A DNA stretch of 6,808 nucleotides from Asaia bogorensis (GTDB lineage: Bacteria > Pseudomonadota > Alphaproteobacteria > Acetobacterales > Acetobacteraceae): NCBI GenBank assembly GCA_945871455.1, contig CAMBXJ010000237.1, positions 1 to 6,808 on the forward strand, written 5' to 3'. A program made the translations under genes and the position numbers. The stretch's first letter is position 1; the number at the start of each line of letters is the position of its first letter. The notes under the pieces were generated by a model that was given only the letters and a program-made list of their open reading frames with translations, was not told the origin of the DNA and searched no databases. Below are positions 1 to 4,875 of this stretch, piece by piece.

Positions 1-41
1 AGGACAATCCGGGTGACGACAAGCAGAACAAAACAGGAATT

Positions 42-84
42 GTGTTACCGACGTTCCCGGTCTGAAGTGTTACCAACGTGCCCG
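42..84. repeat. Two direct repeats resembling insertion-sequence end repeats
   Basis: GTGTTACCGACGTTCCCG (42-59) recurs as GTGTTACCAACGTGCCCG (67-84), 16 of 18 bases identical, with starts 25 bp apart. Closely spaced direct copies starting TGTTACC resemble the ends of IS481-like or IS21-like elements, where the transposase binds. That resemblance is from memory and not verified. If correct, the window begins just inside or at the edge of an insertion sequence lying to the left, and chromosomal sequence resumes shortly after position 84. No transposase coding sequence is visible here. Confidence 0.4.
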
Positions 85-90
85 CTTGTA

Positions 91-140
91 GAGGGCAAAG
101 CCCCTGGTCGGGGTCCGGGGCGGCAGCCCCGCCCTTCCCC
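91..140. repeat. REP-like double-hairpin intergenic element
   Basis: Two short palindromes lie side by side: GGGC-aaa-GCCC (93-103) and CGGGGC-ggca-GCCCCG (116-131), joined by a G-rich stretch. Reverse-complemented, the segment has the layout of the abundant GC-rich REP-like intergenic sequences of Rhodospirillales and Acetobacteraceae (GGGGCT..GCCCC next to GGGGCTTTGCCC). The hairpins are visible in the sequence; the family assignment is from memory. It could also act as a terminator or mRNA-stabilising structure, but there is no T-run. Confidence 0.45.
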
Positions 141-152
141 CGCCCTCAAACC

Positions 153-160
153 AAGAAAGG
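153..160 (+). promoter_or_regulatory. Ribosome binding site of the cupin gene
   Basis: AAGAAAGG lies 8 bases before the ATG at 169. It fixes the start there rather than at earlier in-frame codons. Confidence 0.6.
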
Positions 161-168
161 TCCAAACC

Positions 169-543
169 ATGCGTCCAGAATCCAAAGCCAAGGTCATCCG
201 CCTGGCCGAAACCGAAACCACGTCCTTCGGCCCGCTCGCGCATTACCAGCGCCTGACCGGAGAGGACGGGTCGCCGGTCTTCACCGGTGTGCAGACCTGC
301 CAGCCCGGTTACGCGACTCCGTTGCACTGGCATCCCTATGTGGAATGCCTGTTCGTGCTGGAAGGCACCATGGAGGCCTATCTCGAAGGCCAGGAAGCAA
401 CTCCGGCGCGCCTTGGGCCGGGTGATATGATCGCGTTACCCGCCTGCACGCCGCATGTGTTCCGCAATGGCGGCGACAGCGTGCTGCGGCTGTTGGGGAT
501 CCATGCCTCGCCCACCCGCATCGTTAACCGGATCGAAGCGTGA
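169..543 (+). CDS. Single-domain cupin protein
   Basis: The 124-residue product is a single conserved beta-barrel cupin. Motif 1, G-x5-H-x-H-x3-E-x6-G, is intact (residues 47-66: H53, H55, E59). Motif 2 (residues 85-100) is G-x5-P-x-C-x2-H-x3-N, with H96 the fourth metal ligand; the usual Gly of PxG is Cys93. A divalent metal site is therefore likely. Substrate is unknown: proteins like this include small-molecule-binding, isomerase and dioxygenase types. It has no DNA-binding domain or signal peptide, so it is probably a soluble cytoplasmic protein. I chose the ATG at 169 because AAGAAAGG (153-160) precedes it by 8 bases; the frame stays open upstream to about 13, but that part crosses the repeats and is Arg/Pro-rich junk. 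Confidence 0.85.
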   Translation: MRPESKAKVIRLAETETTSFGPLAHYQRLTGEDGSPVFTGVQTCQPGYATPLHWHPYVECLFVLEGTMEAYLEGQEATPARLGPGDMIALPACTPHVFRNGGDSVLRLLGIHASPTRIVNRIEA

Positions 544-660
544 CGATTGTATGGACCGTGCCGACCGTCACGCAGTCGTGCGCAAGGACCAAGGCCACCC
601 GCCGCGTGGATTACGCATTCTTCACTTATCCACCAGGAAATTGCCCGGAACGCGGCACCT

Positions 661-676
661 TTAAGACATAATTAAC
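661..676 (+). promoter_or_regulatory. Perfect CtrA binding box (TTAA-N7-TTAAC)
   Basis: TTAAGACATAATTAAC matches the full CtrA consensus of alphaproteobacteria, TTAA-N7-TTAAC, at every specified base. It sits in the gap between the cupin gene and the small gene at 708/735 and is the most AT-rich spot of the gap. In characterised CtrA-activated promoters the box usually overlaps the -35 region, which would put transcription start near 700-705. CtrA control of the downstream gene is an inference; the match itself is seen directly. A TTGCCC at 641-646 could be a -35 element, but no well-spaced -10 fits. Confidence 0.6.
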
Positions 677-707
677 CGCCAGGGTCTCAAACAGCGATCA
701 GACACGA

Positions 708-917
708 ATGACATTAACGGAGACGGTGGCAGCGATGTGCACAACAACGATCAGCACCCTCACAATGGCCTGCATGCTGCGGGACCCCTTGATCCGGATG
801 GTCATGCACAGCGATGGCGTGTCGGACGACGACATGTCCGAACTGCTGTCTCGGGTGAAAGACACGCTGACGGCGCGCGGCGCGACCGACCGTCAGCCGG
901 CCATGGTGGCGGGCTGA
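708..917 (+). CDS. Small protein of unknown function
   Basis: The product is 69 residues if it starts at 708. I do not recognise a named family. The central part, about residues 24-57, reads as a real folded segment: a predicted helix (RDPLIRMVMHSDG) followed by an acidic turn and a second helix (SDDDMSELLSRVKDTL). Third codon positions from about 774 onward are strongly GC-biased like the neighbouring genes, while the first 20 codons are Thr-rich and less biased. The ATG at 708 has no Shine-Dalgarno; the ATG at 735 has GGAG at 719-722, slightly far; ATGs at 765 and 774 are also possible. The true protein may therefore be about 48-60 residues. It has no clear signal peptide or membrane segment. 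The perfect CtrA box at 661-676 is its only visible control element. It converges on the amidohydrolase gene. Confidence 0.55.
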   Translation: MTLTETVAAMCTTTISTLTMACMLRDPLIRMVMHSDGVSDDDMSELLSRVKDTLTARGATDRQPAMVAG

Positions 918-920
918 TTG

Positions 921-949
921 CCGGTTCATCCGATCGGTATCCGGACCGG
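921..949. terminator. Possible bidirectional terminator hairpin
   Basis: CCGGTTC (921-927) pairs with GGACCGG (943-949), a 7-bp stem with one G-U pair and a 15-base loop that itself contains the palindrome CCGATCGG. It lies exactly in the 37-bp gap between two convergent genes. There is no T-run on either strand, so the call rests on position and the stem alone. Confidence 0.35.
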
Positions 950-954
950 CGGGT

Positions 955-2199
955 TCAGATCGACCGGTTGGCGCGGGCGACGACGGCCTCGAACAGGACC
1001 TGGCAGCCGGCTTCGGCTTCTTCCGGTTCGATGCTTTCGGCTTCGTTGTGGGACAATCCGTCCTTGCAGGGGGTAAAGATCATCGCGGTTGGGACATGAC
1101 GAGCGACATAGACCGCATCATGGCCGGCGCCCGACACGATTTCCCGGGTCGCGTAGCCGGCTCGCGCCGCCCCCTGGCGGACCAGGTCGACGCAGGCCGG
1201 ATCGAAGGGCTGGGCCGGGATGCGGAACAATGTCGTTAATGTCAGCCCGATCCCGCAAGCCGCGGCGATGGATGCTGCCTCGGCGCGGAATTCCTGGTCC
1301 AGCCGGTCGATTTCGGCTTCCGACGGATGGCGGAATTCGGCCGAGAACCGGACTTCCCCCGGAATGACGTTGCGGCTGTTCGGGATGACCAGCAACTGCC
1401 CGACGGTGCCGCGACCGTCCTCGCCGCGGGCGCGCATCAGGCGGTCGATCAGGTCGATGATCCGCGCGGCGCAGACCAGGGCATCCTTGCGGGTGGACGG
1501 CGGGGTGGTTCCGGCATGGCTGTCCTGACCGGTGGTGACCACGTCGTACCACACCTGGGCCTGGGCGCCGGTGACGATACCGATGGGTTTGGCTTCCCGC
1601 TCCAGGATCGGGCCTTGTTCGATATGCAGCTCGAAATAGGCGTCGGCGGCGAAGGGAGCGGCGGGCTCCGAGCCTCGATAGCCGATGGCGTCCAGGGCGG
1701 TGCCGACGGTGGTGCCTTCGGTGTCGGTCAGGTCCAGCACCTTGTCCAGGCCGTAAACGCCGGCCCACACCCCCGATCCCATCAGGGAGTGTCCGAAGCG
1801 GCTGCCTTCCTCATCGGTCCAGTTGATCAGTTCCAGCGGGGCATCCGTGGTGATGCCCAGGTCGTTCAGGCTGCGCATGACTTCCAGCCCGGCGATGACA
1901 CCAAGCGCCCCGTCGAATTTGCCGCCGGAGGGTTGGCTGTCGAGGTGGGAGCCGAACAGCACCGGCAGACGGTTCGGATCGCGGCCGGCCCGCCTGGCGA
2001 ACATGTTGCCGATAGTGTCGACCCGGACGGTCAGGCCCATGGCTTCGCACTCGGTGCGGAACCGGTCGCGGGCGCGCTTGTCCACTTCGGTCAGGGTCAG
2101 GCGGCGGACACCGCCTTTCGGGGTGGCTCCAATCGTGGCGAAGCCCATCAGGCTGTCCCACAGGCGTTTGCCGTCGATGCGTTGGTTGGTCTGTGACAT
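955..2199 (-). CDS. Zn-dependent N-carbamoyl amidohydrolase (beta-ureidopropionase / L-carbamoylase type)
   Basis: This 414-residue M20-family protein belongs to the hydantoinase/carbamoylase group, which hydrolyses N-carbamoyl amino acids or ureido compounds to the amine, CO2 and ammonia; full length for the family. Metal ligands of the binuclear site are all visible: H85 (GSHLDSQP), D96 (GGKFDGALG), E131 (TDEEGSRF, with E130 the likely general base), H192 (HIEQGP) and H384 (GLSHNE). The lid/dimerisation domain carries SHAGTTP (227-233) and SRNVIPG (275-281), with R290 after it. The SQPSGGKFDG form of the second motif favours beta-ureidopropionase or L-carbamoylase over allantoate amidohydrolase, which usually has DTVPNGG; substrate is not settled. 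The protein is cytoplasmic. The ATG at 2199 has no good Shine-Dalgarno. It is divergent from the aldolase gene with only 45 bp between starts. Confidence 0.92.
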   Translation of the reverse strand: MSQTNQRIDGKRLWDSLMGFATIGATPKGGVRRLTLTEVDKRARDRFRTECEAMGLTVRVDTIGNMFARRAGRDPNRLPVLFGSHLDSQPSGGKFDGALGVIAGLEVMRSLNDLGITTDAPLELINWTDEEGSRFGHSLMGSGVWAGVYGLDKVLDLTDTEGTTVGTALDAIGYRGSEPAAPFAADAYFELHIEQGPILEREAKPIGIVTGAQAQVWYDVVTTGQDSHAGTTPPSTRKDALVCAARIIDLIDRLMRARGEDGRGTVGQLLVIPNSRNVIPGEVRFSAEFRHPSEAEIDRLDQEFRAEAASIAAACGIGLTLTTLFRIPAQPFDPACVDLVRQGAARAGYATREIVSGAGHDAVYVARHVPTAMIFTPCKDGLSHNEAESIEPEEAEAGCQVLFEAVVARANRSI

Positions 2200-2244
2200 G
2201 ACGGCATCTTGCCCGAGGTCCTGGTTCCTGCAAGCCTGCTCTTC

Positions 2245-3015
2245 ATGAACGCTCCCGCTTTACCCCGTCTTTCCGACCTGGATTCCGATTCCGTCTGGCG
2301 CGCCCGGGTCGATCTCGCGGCCTGTTTCCGGGCCGCCGCCGTCCTGGGACTGCACGAAGGCGTGTGCAACCACCTGTCCTTCATGGTGCCTGGCCGGGAC
2401 GACATGTTCCTGGTCAATCCCGATGGGTGGTCGTTCGCGGAAATCACCGCGTCCCGGCTGCTGATCTGCGATTTTCACCGAAGGGTCATCGCCGGGGATG
2501 GGGAGCCGGAGGACACCGCTTTCTATATCCATGCCCGGGTCCACAAGCAGGTGCCTCGGGCACGGGCGGCGTTTCACACGCATATGCCGAATGCCACGGC
2601 GATGACGATGGTGGAGGGACCGCCGCTGTTGTGGGCAGGGCAGTCGTCGCTGAAATTTTATGGCCGTACGGTCGTGGACGAGGATTATGGCGGCCTGGCG
2701 CTGGATGAAACCGAGGGGGATCGGATTGCCGGTGCGTTGGGCGATGCCGACATCCTGTTCATGAAGCACCATGGCGTGATGGTGGTCGGGCCGACCATCG
2801 CGAAGGCTTGGGACGATCTCTATTATCTGGAGCGGGCGTGCGAGGTGCAGCGTCTGGCGCAGGCGTCCGGGCGGCCTTTGGTGCCGGTGCCGGCGGATAT
2901 CGCCGAGCAGACGGCGGCGCGGATGCGGCGGGGCGGGTCACGCGATTCGGCGGGTCTGCACCTGGAAAGCATCAAGCGGCAACTGGATCGGGACACGCCG
3001 GAGTATCGGCAATGA
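2245..3015 (+). CDS. Class II aldolase/adducin-fold protein
   Basis: The 256-residue product has the fuculose-phosphate-aldolase fold. The zinc ligands are HTH (H111, H113) in AAFHTHMPNATAM and a His in MKHHG (H175/H176). The segment preceding them, EDTAFYIHARVH (89-100), is the form found in the adducin-like subgroup and not the classical sugar-phosphate aldolases. Members of this subgroup are mostly uncharacterised: some are decarboxylases or aldolases acting on small hydroxy acids. It is cytoplasmic, with no signal peptide. I chose the ATG at 2245 because the protein then begins with the family's usual short tail; the TTG at 2209 would add 12 unconvincing residues. Neither start has a clear Shine-Dalgarno. 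It is divergent from the amidohydrolase, which suggests a shared catabolic setting. Confidence 0.88.
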   Translation: MNAPALPRLSDLDSDSVWRARVDLAACFRAAAVLGLHEGVCNHLSFMVPGRDDMFLVNPDGWSFAEITASRLLICDFHRRVIAGDGEPEDTAFYIHARVHKQVPRARAAFHTHMPNATAMTMVEGPPLLWAGQSSLKFYGRTVVDEDYGGLALDETEGDRIAGALGDADILFMKHHGVMVVGPTIAKAWDDLYYLERACEVQRLAQASGRPLVPVPADIAEQTAARMRRGGSRDSAGLHLESIKRQLDRDTPEYRQ

Positions 3016-3021
3016 GGGGCC

Positions 3022-3039
3022 GTGCCGGCATAGCGGCAC
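3022..3039 (+). terminator. Hairpin just after the aldolase gene
   Basis: GTGCCG-gcatag-CGGCAC starts 7 bases after the aldolase stop codon. The stem is 6 bp and perfect, but no T-run follows, so it may be a weak terminator or a decayed copy of the repeat family that fills the next 300 bp (compare GCCGGCATGGCGGC in the tandem units). Confidence 0.3.
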
Positions 3040-3093
3040 TATGGCGACGGGTGCCAATAACCGTACCATCTGGTGTCGAGCACGGTTCACTCC

Positions 3094-3183
3094 CCGTCAT
3101 GGCGGGTGAAGACCCGCCATCCACGACTTGCGGTGCCGGTCGAGAGAAAGTCGTGGATGGCCTGCCTGCGCAGGCCATGACGG
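3094..3183. repeat. Cloverleaf-like palindromic interspersed element
   Basis: About 90 bp fold into nested perfect stems. The outer arms are CCGTCATGGC (3094-3103) and GCCATGACGG (3174-3183). Two lateral hairpins are ATGGCGGGT-gaag-ACCCGCCAT (3099-3120) and ATGGCCTGC-ctgc-GCAGGCCAT (3157-3178). The central stem is CCATCCACGACTT (3117-3129) with AAGTCGTGGATGG (3148-3160), 13 bp, around an 18-base loop. Adjacent stems share a few bases, so not all can form at once. This is the layout of the GTCATGGC..GCCATGAC intergenic repeats common in alphaproteobacterial genomes, which I recognise by form and not by a search. It contains no credible gene. Confidence 0.75.
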
Positions 3184-3208
3184 TGTGGGCGGGTCACGCG
3201 TCCCGGGC

Positions 3209-3343
3209 CTTCGGTGCCGGCAAAGCGGCGATGACATCCCATGCCGTCACAACGGCGACGAAGTCCCACGCCGGCATGGCGGCGACGAAGTCCCACGCCG
3301 GCATGGCGGCGACGAAGTCCCACGCCGGCATGGCGGCGATGCA
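3209..3343 (+). repeat. 27-bp tandem repeat array (three clear and two degenerate units)
   Basis: Units at 3263-3289 and 3290-3316 are identical (GTCCCACGCCGGCATGGC then GGCGACGAA). The unit at 3317-3343 matches at 25 of 27. The preceding windows 3236-3262 (21 of 27) and 3209-3235 (19 of 27) are decayed units, so the array is at least five periods long. The period is a multiple of three and stays in frame with the downstream lipoprotein gene, reading as 9-residue repeats (ATKSHAGMA). Each of the three clear units carries an in-frame ATG (3276, 3303, 3330). There are no unique spacers, so it is not a CRISPR array. Confidence 0.9.
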
Positions 3344-3752
3344 GGTCCCCATGGTCCTGCTACTATTATTGTCCGGATGCGCCCTGGTGGATCAGGACAC
3401 ATTTGCCCCAGCACCGGAGCCACCGCCGCCCCCGGTCGCGGCGCCCAGCGCTCCGGCCGTGCCGATGGACCCGCGCCGCCCACTGTTGGTGATCGATTAC
3501 GCCACCCCCGGGCCAAACTTCGACGAACCGCTGCGATTTGCCATCCGTTCGGCCGAATCGAGGGCCCGCCGGGTCCAGTACGACGTGATCGCGGTCGCAC
3601 CAACCCTGAACCAGGCAACGGCGGCGCAGCAACAAGCGGTCTCGGTGATGCGCGCCATCATGAGCAGCCGGGTGCCGGCAAATCGCATCCACCTGGGACT
3701 GCGGGCGGAACCATGGCAGGTGGCGATCCAGGTGCGTGTCTATGTTCGTTGA
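3303..3752 (+). CDS. Small proline-rich lipoprotein
   Basis: A hydrophobic stretch ending in the lipobox L-S-G-C (VLLLLLSGC) shows a lipoprotein signal. With the start used here the lipidated Cys is residue 26 of 149. A proline-rich linker (APAPEPPPPP onward, about residues 35-54) follows, then a compact domain of about 90 residues: a beta strand (RPLLVIDYATP), a helix, a second strand (YDVIAVAP), a helix rich in Ala/Gln, and a C-terminal strand ending VRVYVR. The beta-alpha-beta-alpha-beta order and the phrase VPANRIHLGL recall OmpA-like domains in outline, but the peptidoglycan-binding residues are not evident. Role unknown; it is probably anchored in the inner or outer membrane facing the periplasm. 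The start is uncertain: ATGs at 3330, 3339 and 3351 give signal peptides lacking any Lys/Arg, whereas 3303 (or 3276, 3177) takes in Lys from the tandem repeat. None has a strong Shine-Dalgarno. Confidence 0.7.
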   Translation: MAATKSHAGMAAMQVPMVLLLLLSGCALVDQDTFAPAPEPPPPPVAAPSAPAVPMDPRRPLLVIDYATPGPNFDEPLRFAIRSAESRARRVQYDVIAVAPTLNQATAAQQQAVSVMRAIMSSRVPANRIHLGLRAEPWQVAIQVRVYVR

Positions 3753-3775
3753 TTCTCCCACCGCCACTCCCCCCG

Positions 3776-3795
3776 CTCGGCTTTGCCCGGCCGAG
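3776..3795 (+). terminator. Weak hairpin after the lipoprotein gene
   Basis: CTCGGC (3776-3781) pairs with GCCGAG (3790-3795) around an 8-base loop, 23 bases after the stop codon. No T-run follows. It lies in the gap between two convergent genes. Confidence 0.35.
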
Positions 3796-3801
3796 ACGGA
3801 T

Positions 3802-3827
3802 CGTGATGGCGGGAAGACCCCGGTGAC
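3802..3827. repeat. Decayed half-copy of the palindromic element
   Basis: GTGATGGCGGG-AAGACCCCGG resembles the left arm of the element at 3094-3120 (GTCATGGCGGGTGAAGACCC) with one base lost and a few substitutions, and ends in GTGACG. It sits on the other side of the lipoprotein gene. The rest of 3753-3886 shows no gene. Confidence 0.4.
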
Positions 3828-3886
3828 GTTTGGAATCCCAGGGTCGGCGCGCCGGCACACCAACCGGCCCGCCAACCTTGGGCTGC

Positions 3887-4186
3887 CTACGCGGCGGACC
3901 GCGTGGGCGTCATAATACGAGAGCGCATCGGCGGACCGTGGCTGGCCGCGGCGTGGCCGACCTCGGTCGCGGCATCGCGGTAGTAGGTCAGGATGAACAC
4001 GCGCACCGCGCTGGTCCGTCCTCCGCTATGCCCGGCTTCTTCGACCCGGCGGACCAGGGTGCTCATGTCCTGGCCCTCCCTTTCACATATTTCCAGCAAC
4101 GCGTCCCAGAGCTCGGGCTCCAGGCGCATGCTGGTCCGGCCACGGCCGGCGACGACGTTTCGATTGACTAAGCGACTAACGGTCAC
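3887..4186 (-). CDS. Ribbon-helix-helix domain protein
   Basis: The 99-residue product has a ribbon-helix-helix fold of the type seen in small alphaproteobacterial proteins (RHH_4-like). The ribbon strand is about residues 15-24 (RGRTSMRLEP). Helix A is ELWDALLEICEREG (25-38), helix B is DMSTLVRRVEEAG (40-52), and a further helix, TSAVRVFILTYYRDA (58-72), follows. Such proteins dimerise through the ribbon and can bind DNA, so a small transcription regulator is likely, but targets are unknown. The last 25 residues are low-complexity and probably disordered. I chose the GTG at 4186 because GAAGGGGG precedes it by 5 bases; longer starts at ATG 4225 or 4264 add an unconserved-looking tail without a good Shine-Dalgarno. 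It converges on the lipoprotein gene. Confidence 0.8.
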   Translation of the reverse strand: MTVSRLVNRNVVAGRGRTSMRLEPELWDALLEICEREGQDMSTLVRRVEEAGHSGGRTSAVRVFILTYYRDAATEVGHAAASHGPPMRSRIMTPTRSAA

Positions 4187-4191
4187 GGCCG

Positions 4192-4199
4192 CCCCCTTC
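4192..4199 (-). promoter_or_regulatory. Ribosome binding site that sets a GTG start
   Basis: On the minus strand GAAGGGGG is followed by a 5-base spacer and GTG. It is the best Shine-Dalgarno near any candidate start of the ribbon-helix-helix gene. Confidence 0.55.
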
Positions 4200-4298
4200 A
4201 CTGAATGAGCCGCAGATGACCACATGAGCCTTAAGAGAAGGTTGAGATCGGGCAAAAAATTCAATGCGTTGGACGCACACGATGGTAAGCCGGAAGGG

Positions 4299-4319
4299 GC
4301 CGGCGGCCGGCCTGCCGGC
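4299..4319 (-). terminator. Possible terminator of the Lrp/AsnC gene
   Basis: GCCGGC (4299-4304) and GCCGGC (4314-4319) can pair around a 9-base loop just past the stop codon of the minus-strand regulator gene. The segment also holds the palindrome GGCCGGCC (4305-4312). No T-run follows, so termination by this hairpin is only a possibility. Confidence 0.3.
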
Positions 4320-4322
4320 GGA

Positions 4323-4787
4323 TCAGACCGGCAAAGGGGCGGCCTTCATCCGTTCCATGCTGAACCGGCTGCTGACATTGCGCAGCGGCACCGCGGCAAT
4401 CAGCTTGCGGTAGAACTGGTCGTAGGATGCGATGTCGGGGACGACGACATGCAGCAGATAGTCGACCTCTCCGGACATGCGCCAGGCGTCCACGATCTCT
4501 GGCGTGCGTCCGATCAGGGCGGCGAATTTCTCCAGCCAGTCACTGGAATGATCGGATGTTTCGACCGCGACGAACACCGAAACCGGCAGCCCCACCTTGG
4601 CGGGGTCCAGCACAGCGACCCGGGCGGTGATGATGCCGTCCTGTTCCATCCGGCGGATCCGCTTCCAGCATGGCGTGGCCGTCAGTCCGACCGCGGTGGC
4701 GATCTCGGACAGGGACAGCGATGCGTCCACGGTGATCAGGCGCAGGATTTCCCGGTCCAGCCGATCCAGTTCCTTCTCAGCAGCCAT
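4323..4787 (-). CDS. Lrp/AsnC family transcription regulator
   Basis: The 154-residue product is full length for the family. The N-terminal winged helix-turn-helix spans about residues 6-56: LDREILRLI, then SLSEIATAVGL, then the recognition helix TATPCWKRIRRMEQ (36-49). A beta linker (ITARVAVLDPAKVGL) leads to the C-terminal RAM ligand-binding domain (about 69-147) with the typical SGEVDYLLHVVVPD motif (105-118). Such proteins form dimers or octamers and respond to amino acids; the effector here cannot be read from the sequence. The ATG at 4787 has AAAGGA (4795-4800, minus strand) 7 bases upstream, so I prefer it to the TTG at 4808. Family members often repress themselves and a neighbouring gene. 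gluQ ends 88 bp upstream on the same strand, so the two could be co-transcribed. Confidence 0.93.
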   Translation of the reverse strand: MAAEKELDRLDREILRLITVDASLSLSEIATAVGLTATPCWKRIRRMEQDGIITARVAVLDPAKVGLPVSVFVAVETSDHSSDWLEKFAALIGRTPEIVDAWRMSGEVDYLLHVVVPDIASYDQFYRKLIAAVPLRNVSSRFSMERMKAAPLPV

Positions 4788-4809
4788 AAATGCGTCCTTT
4801 CCCCGCAAG

Positions 4810-4840
4810 CCGAGCGGGTTCGTAGAAAAATGTCGCTCGG
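4810..4840. promoter_or_regulatory. Inverted repeat upstream of the Lrp/AsnC gene, candidate operator
   Basis: CCGAGCG (4810-4816) and CGCTCGG (4834-4840) form perfect 7-bp arms around a 17-base AT-rich core with the run GTAGAAAAATGT. It lies 23-53 bases upstream of the regulator's start. An AT-rich core between inverted arms suits an autoregulatory Lrp-type site, but the core only partly follows the E. coli Lrp consensus. On RNA the arms could also form a hairpin in the leader or a terminator for gluQ. Confidence 0.35.
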
Positions 4841-4875
4841 GGAGTGCATAGCGCGGTCACGAGGAGAAGAAAATA

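Noticed and set aside
13..168. N-terminal extension of the cupin
   Set aside because: It runs through the repeat motifs, is Arg/Pro-rich, and lacks a ribosome site; the ATG at 169 has one.
455..664. Small plus-strand frame of 69 codons following the cupin
   Set aside because: It starts inside the cupin gene in another frame, has no ribosome site, and its product is low-quality composition without a motif.
1327..2196. Long plus-strand reading frame (289 codons) opposite the amidohydrolase
   Set aside because: It is the antisense of a full-length M20 hydrolase with all metal ligands; the Gly/Ala/Val-rich product shows no motif and arises from GC-rich codon bias.
3209..3343. 27-bp repeats as iterons of an origin or as a CRISPR array
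   Set aside because: There are no spacers, no Rep-type gene or AT-rich melting region nearby, and the units are GC-rich and linked to a palindromic intergenic element.
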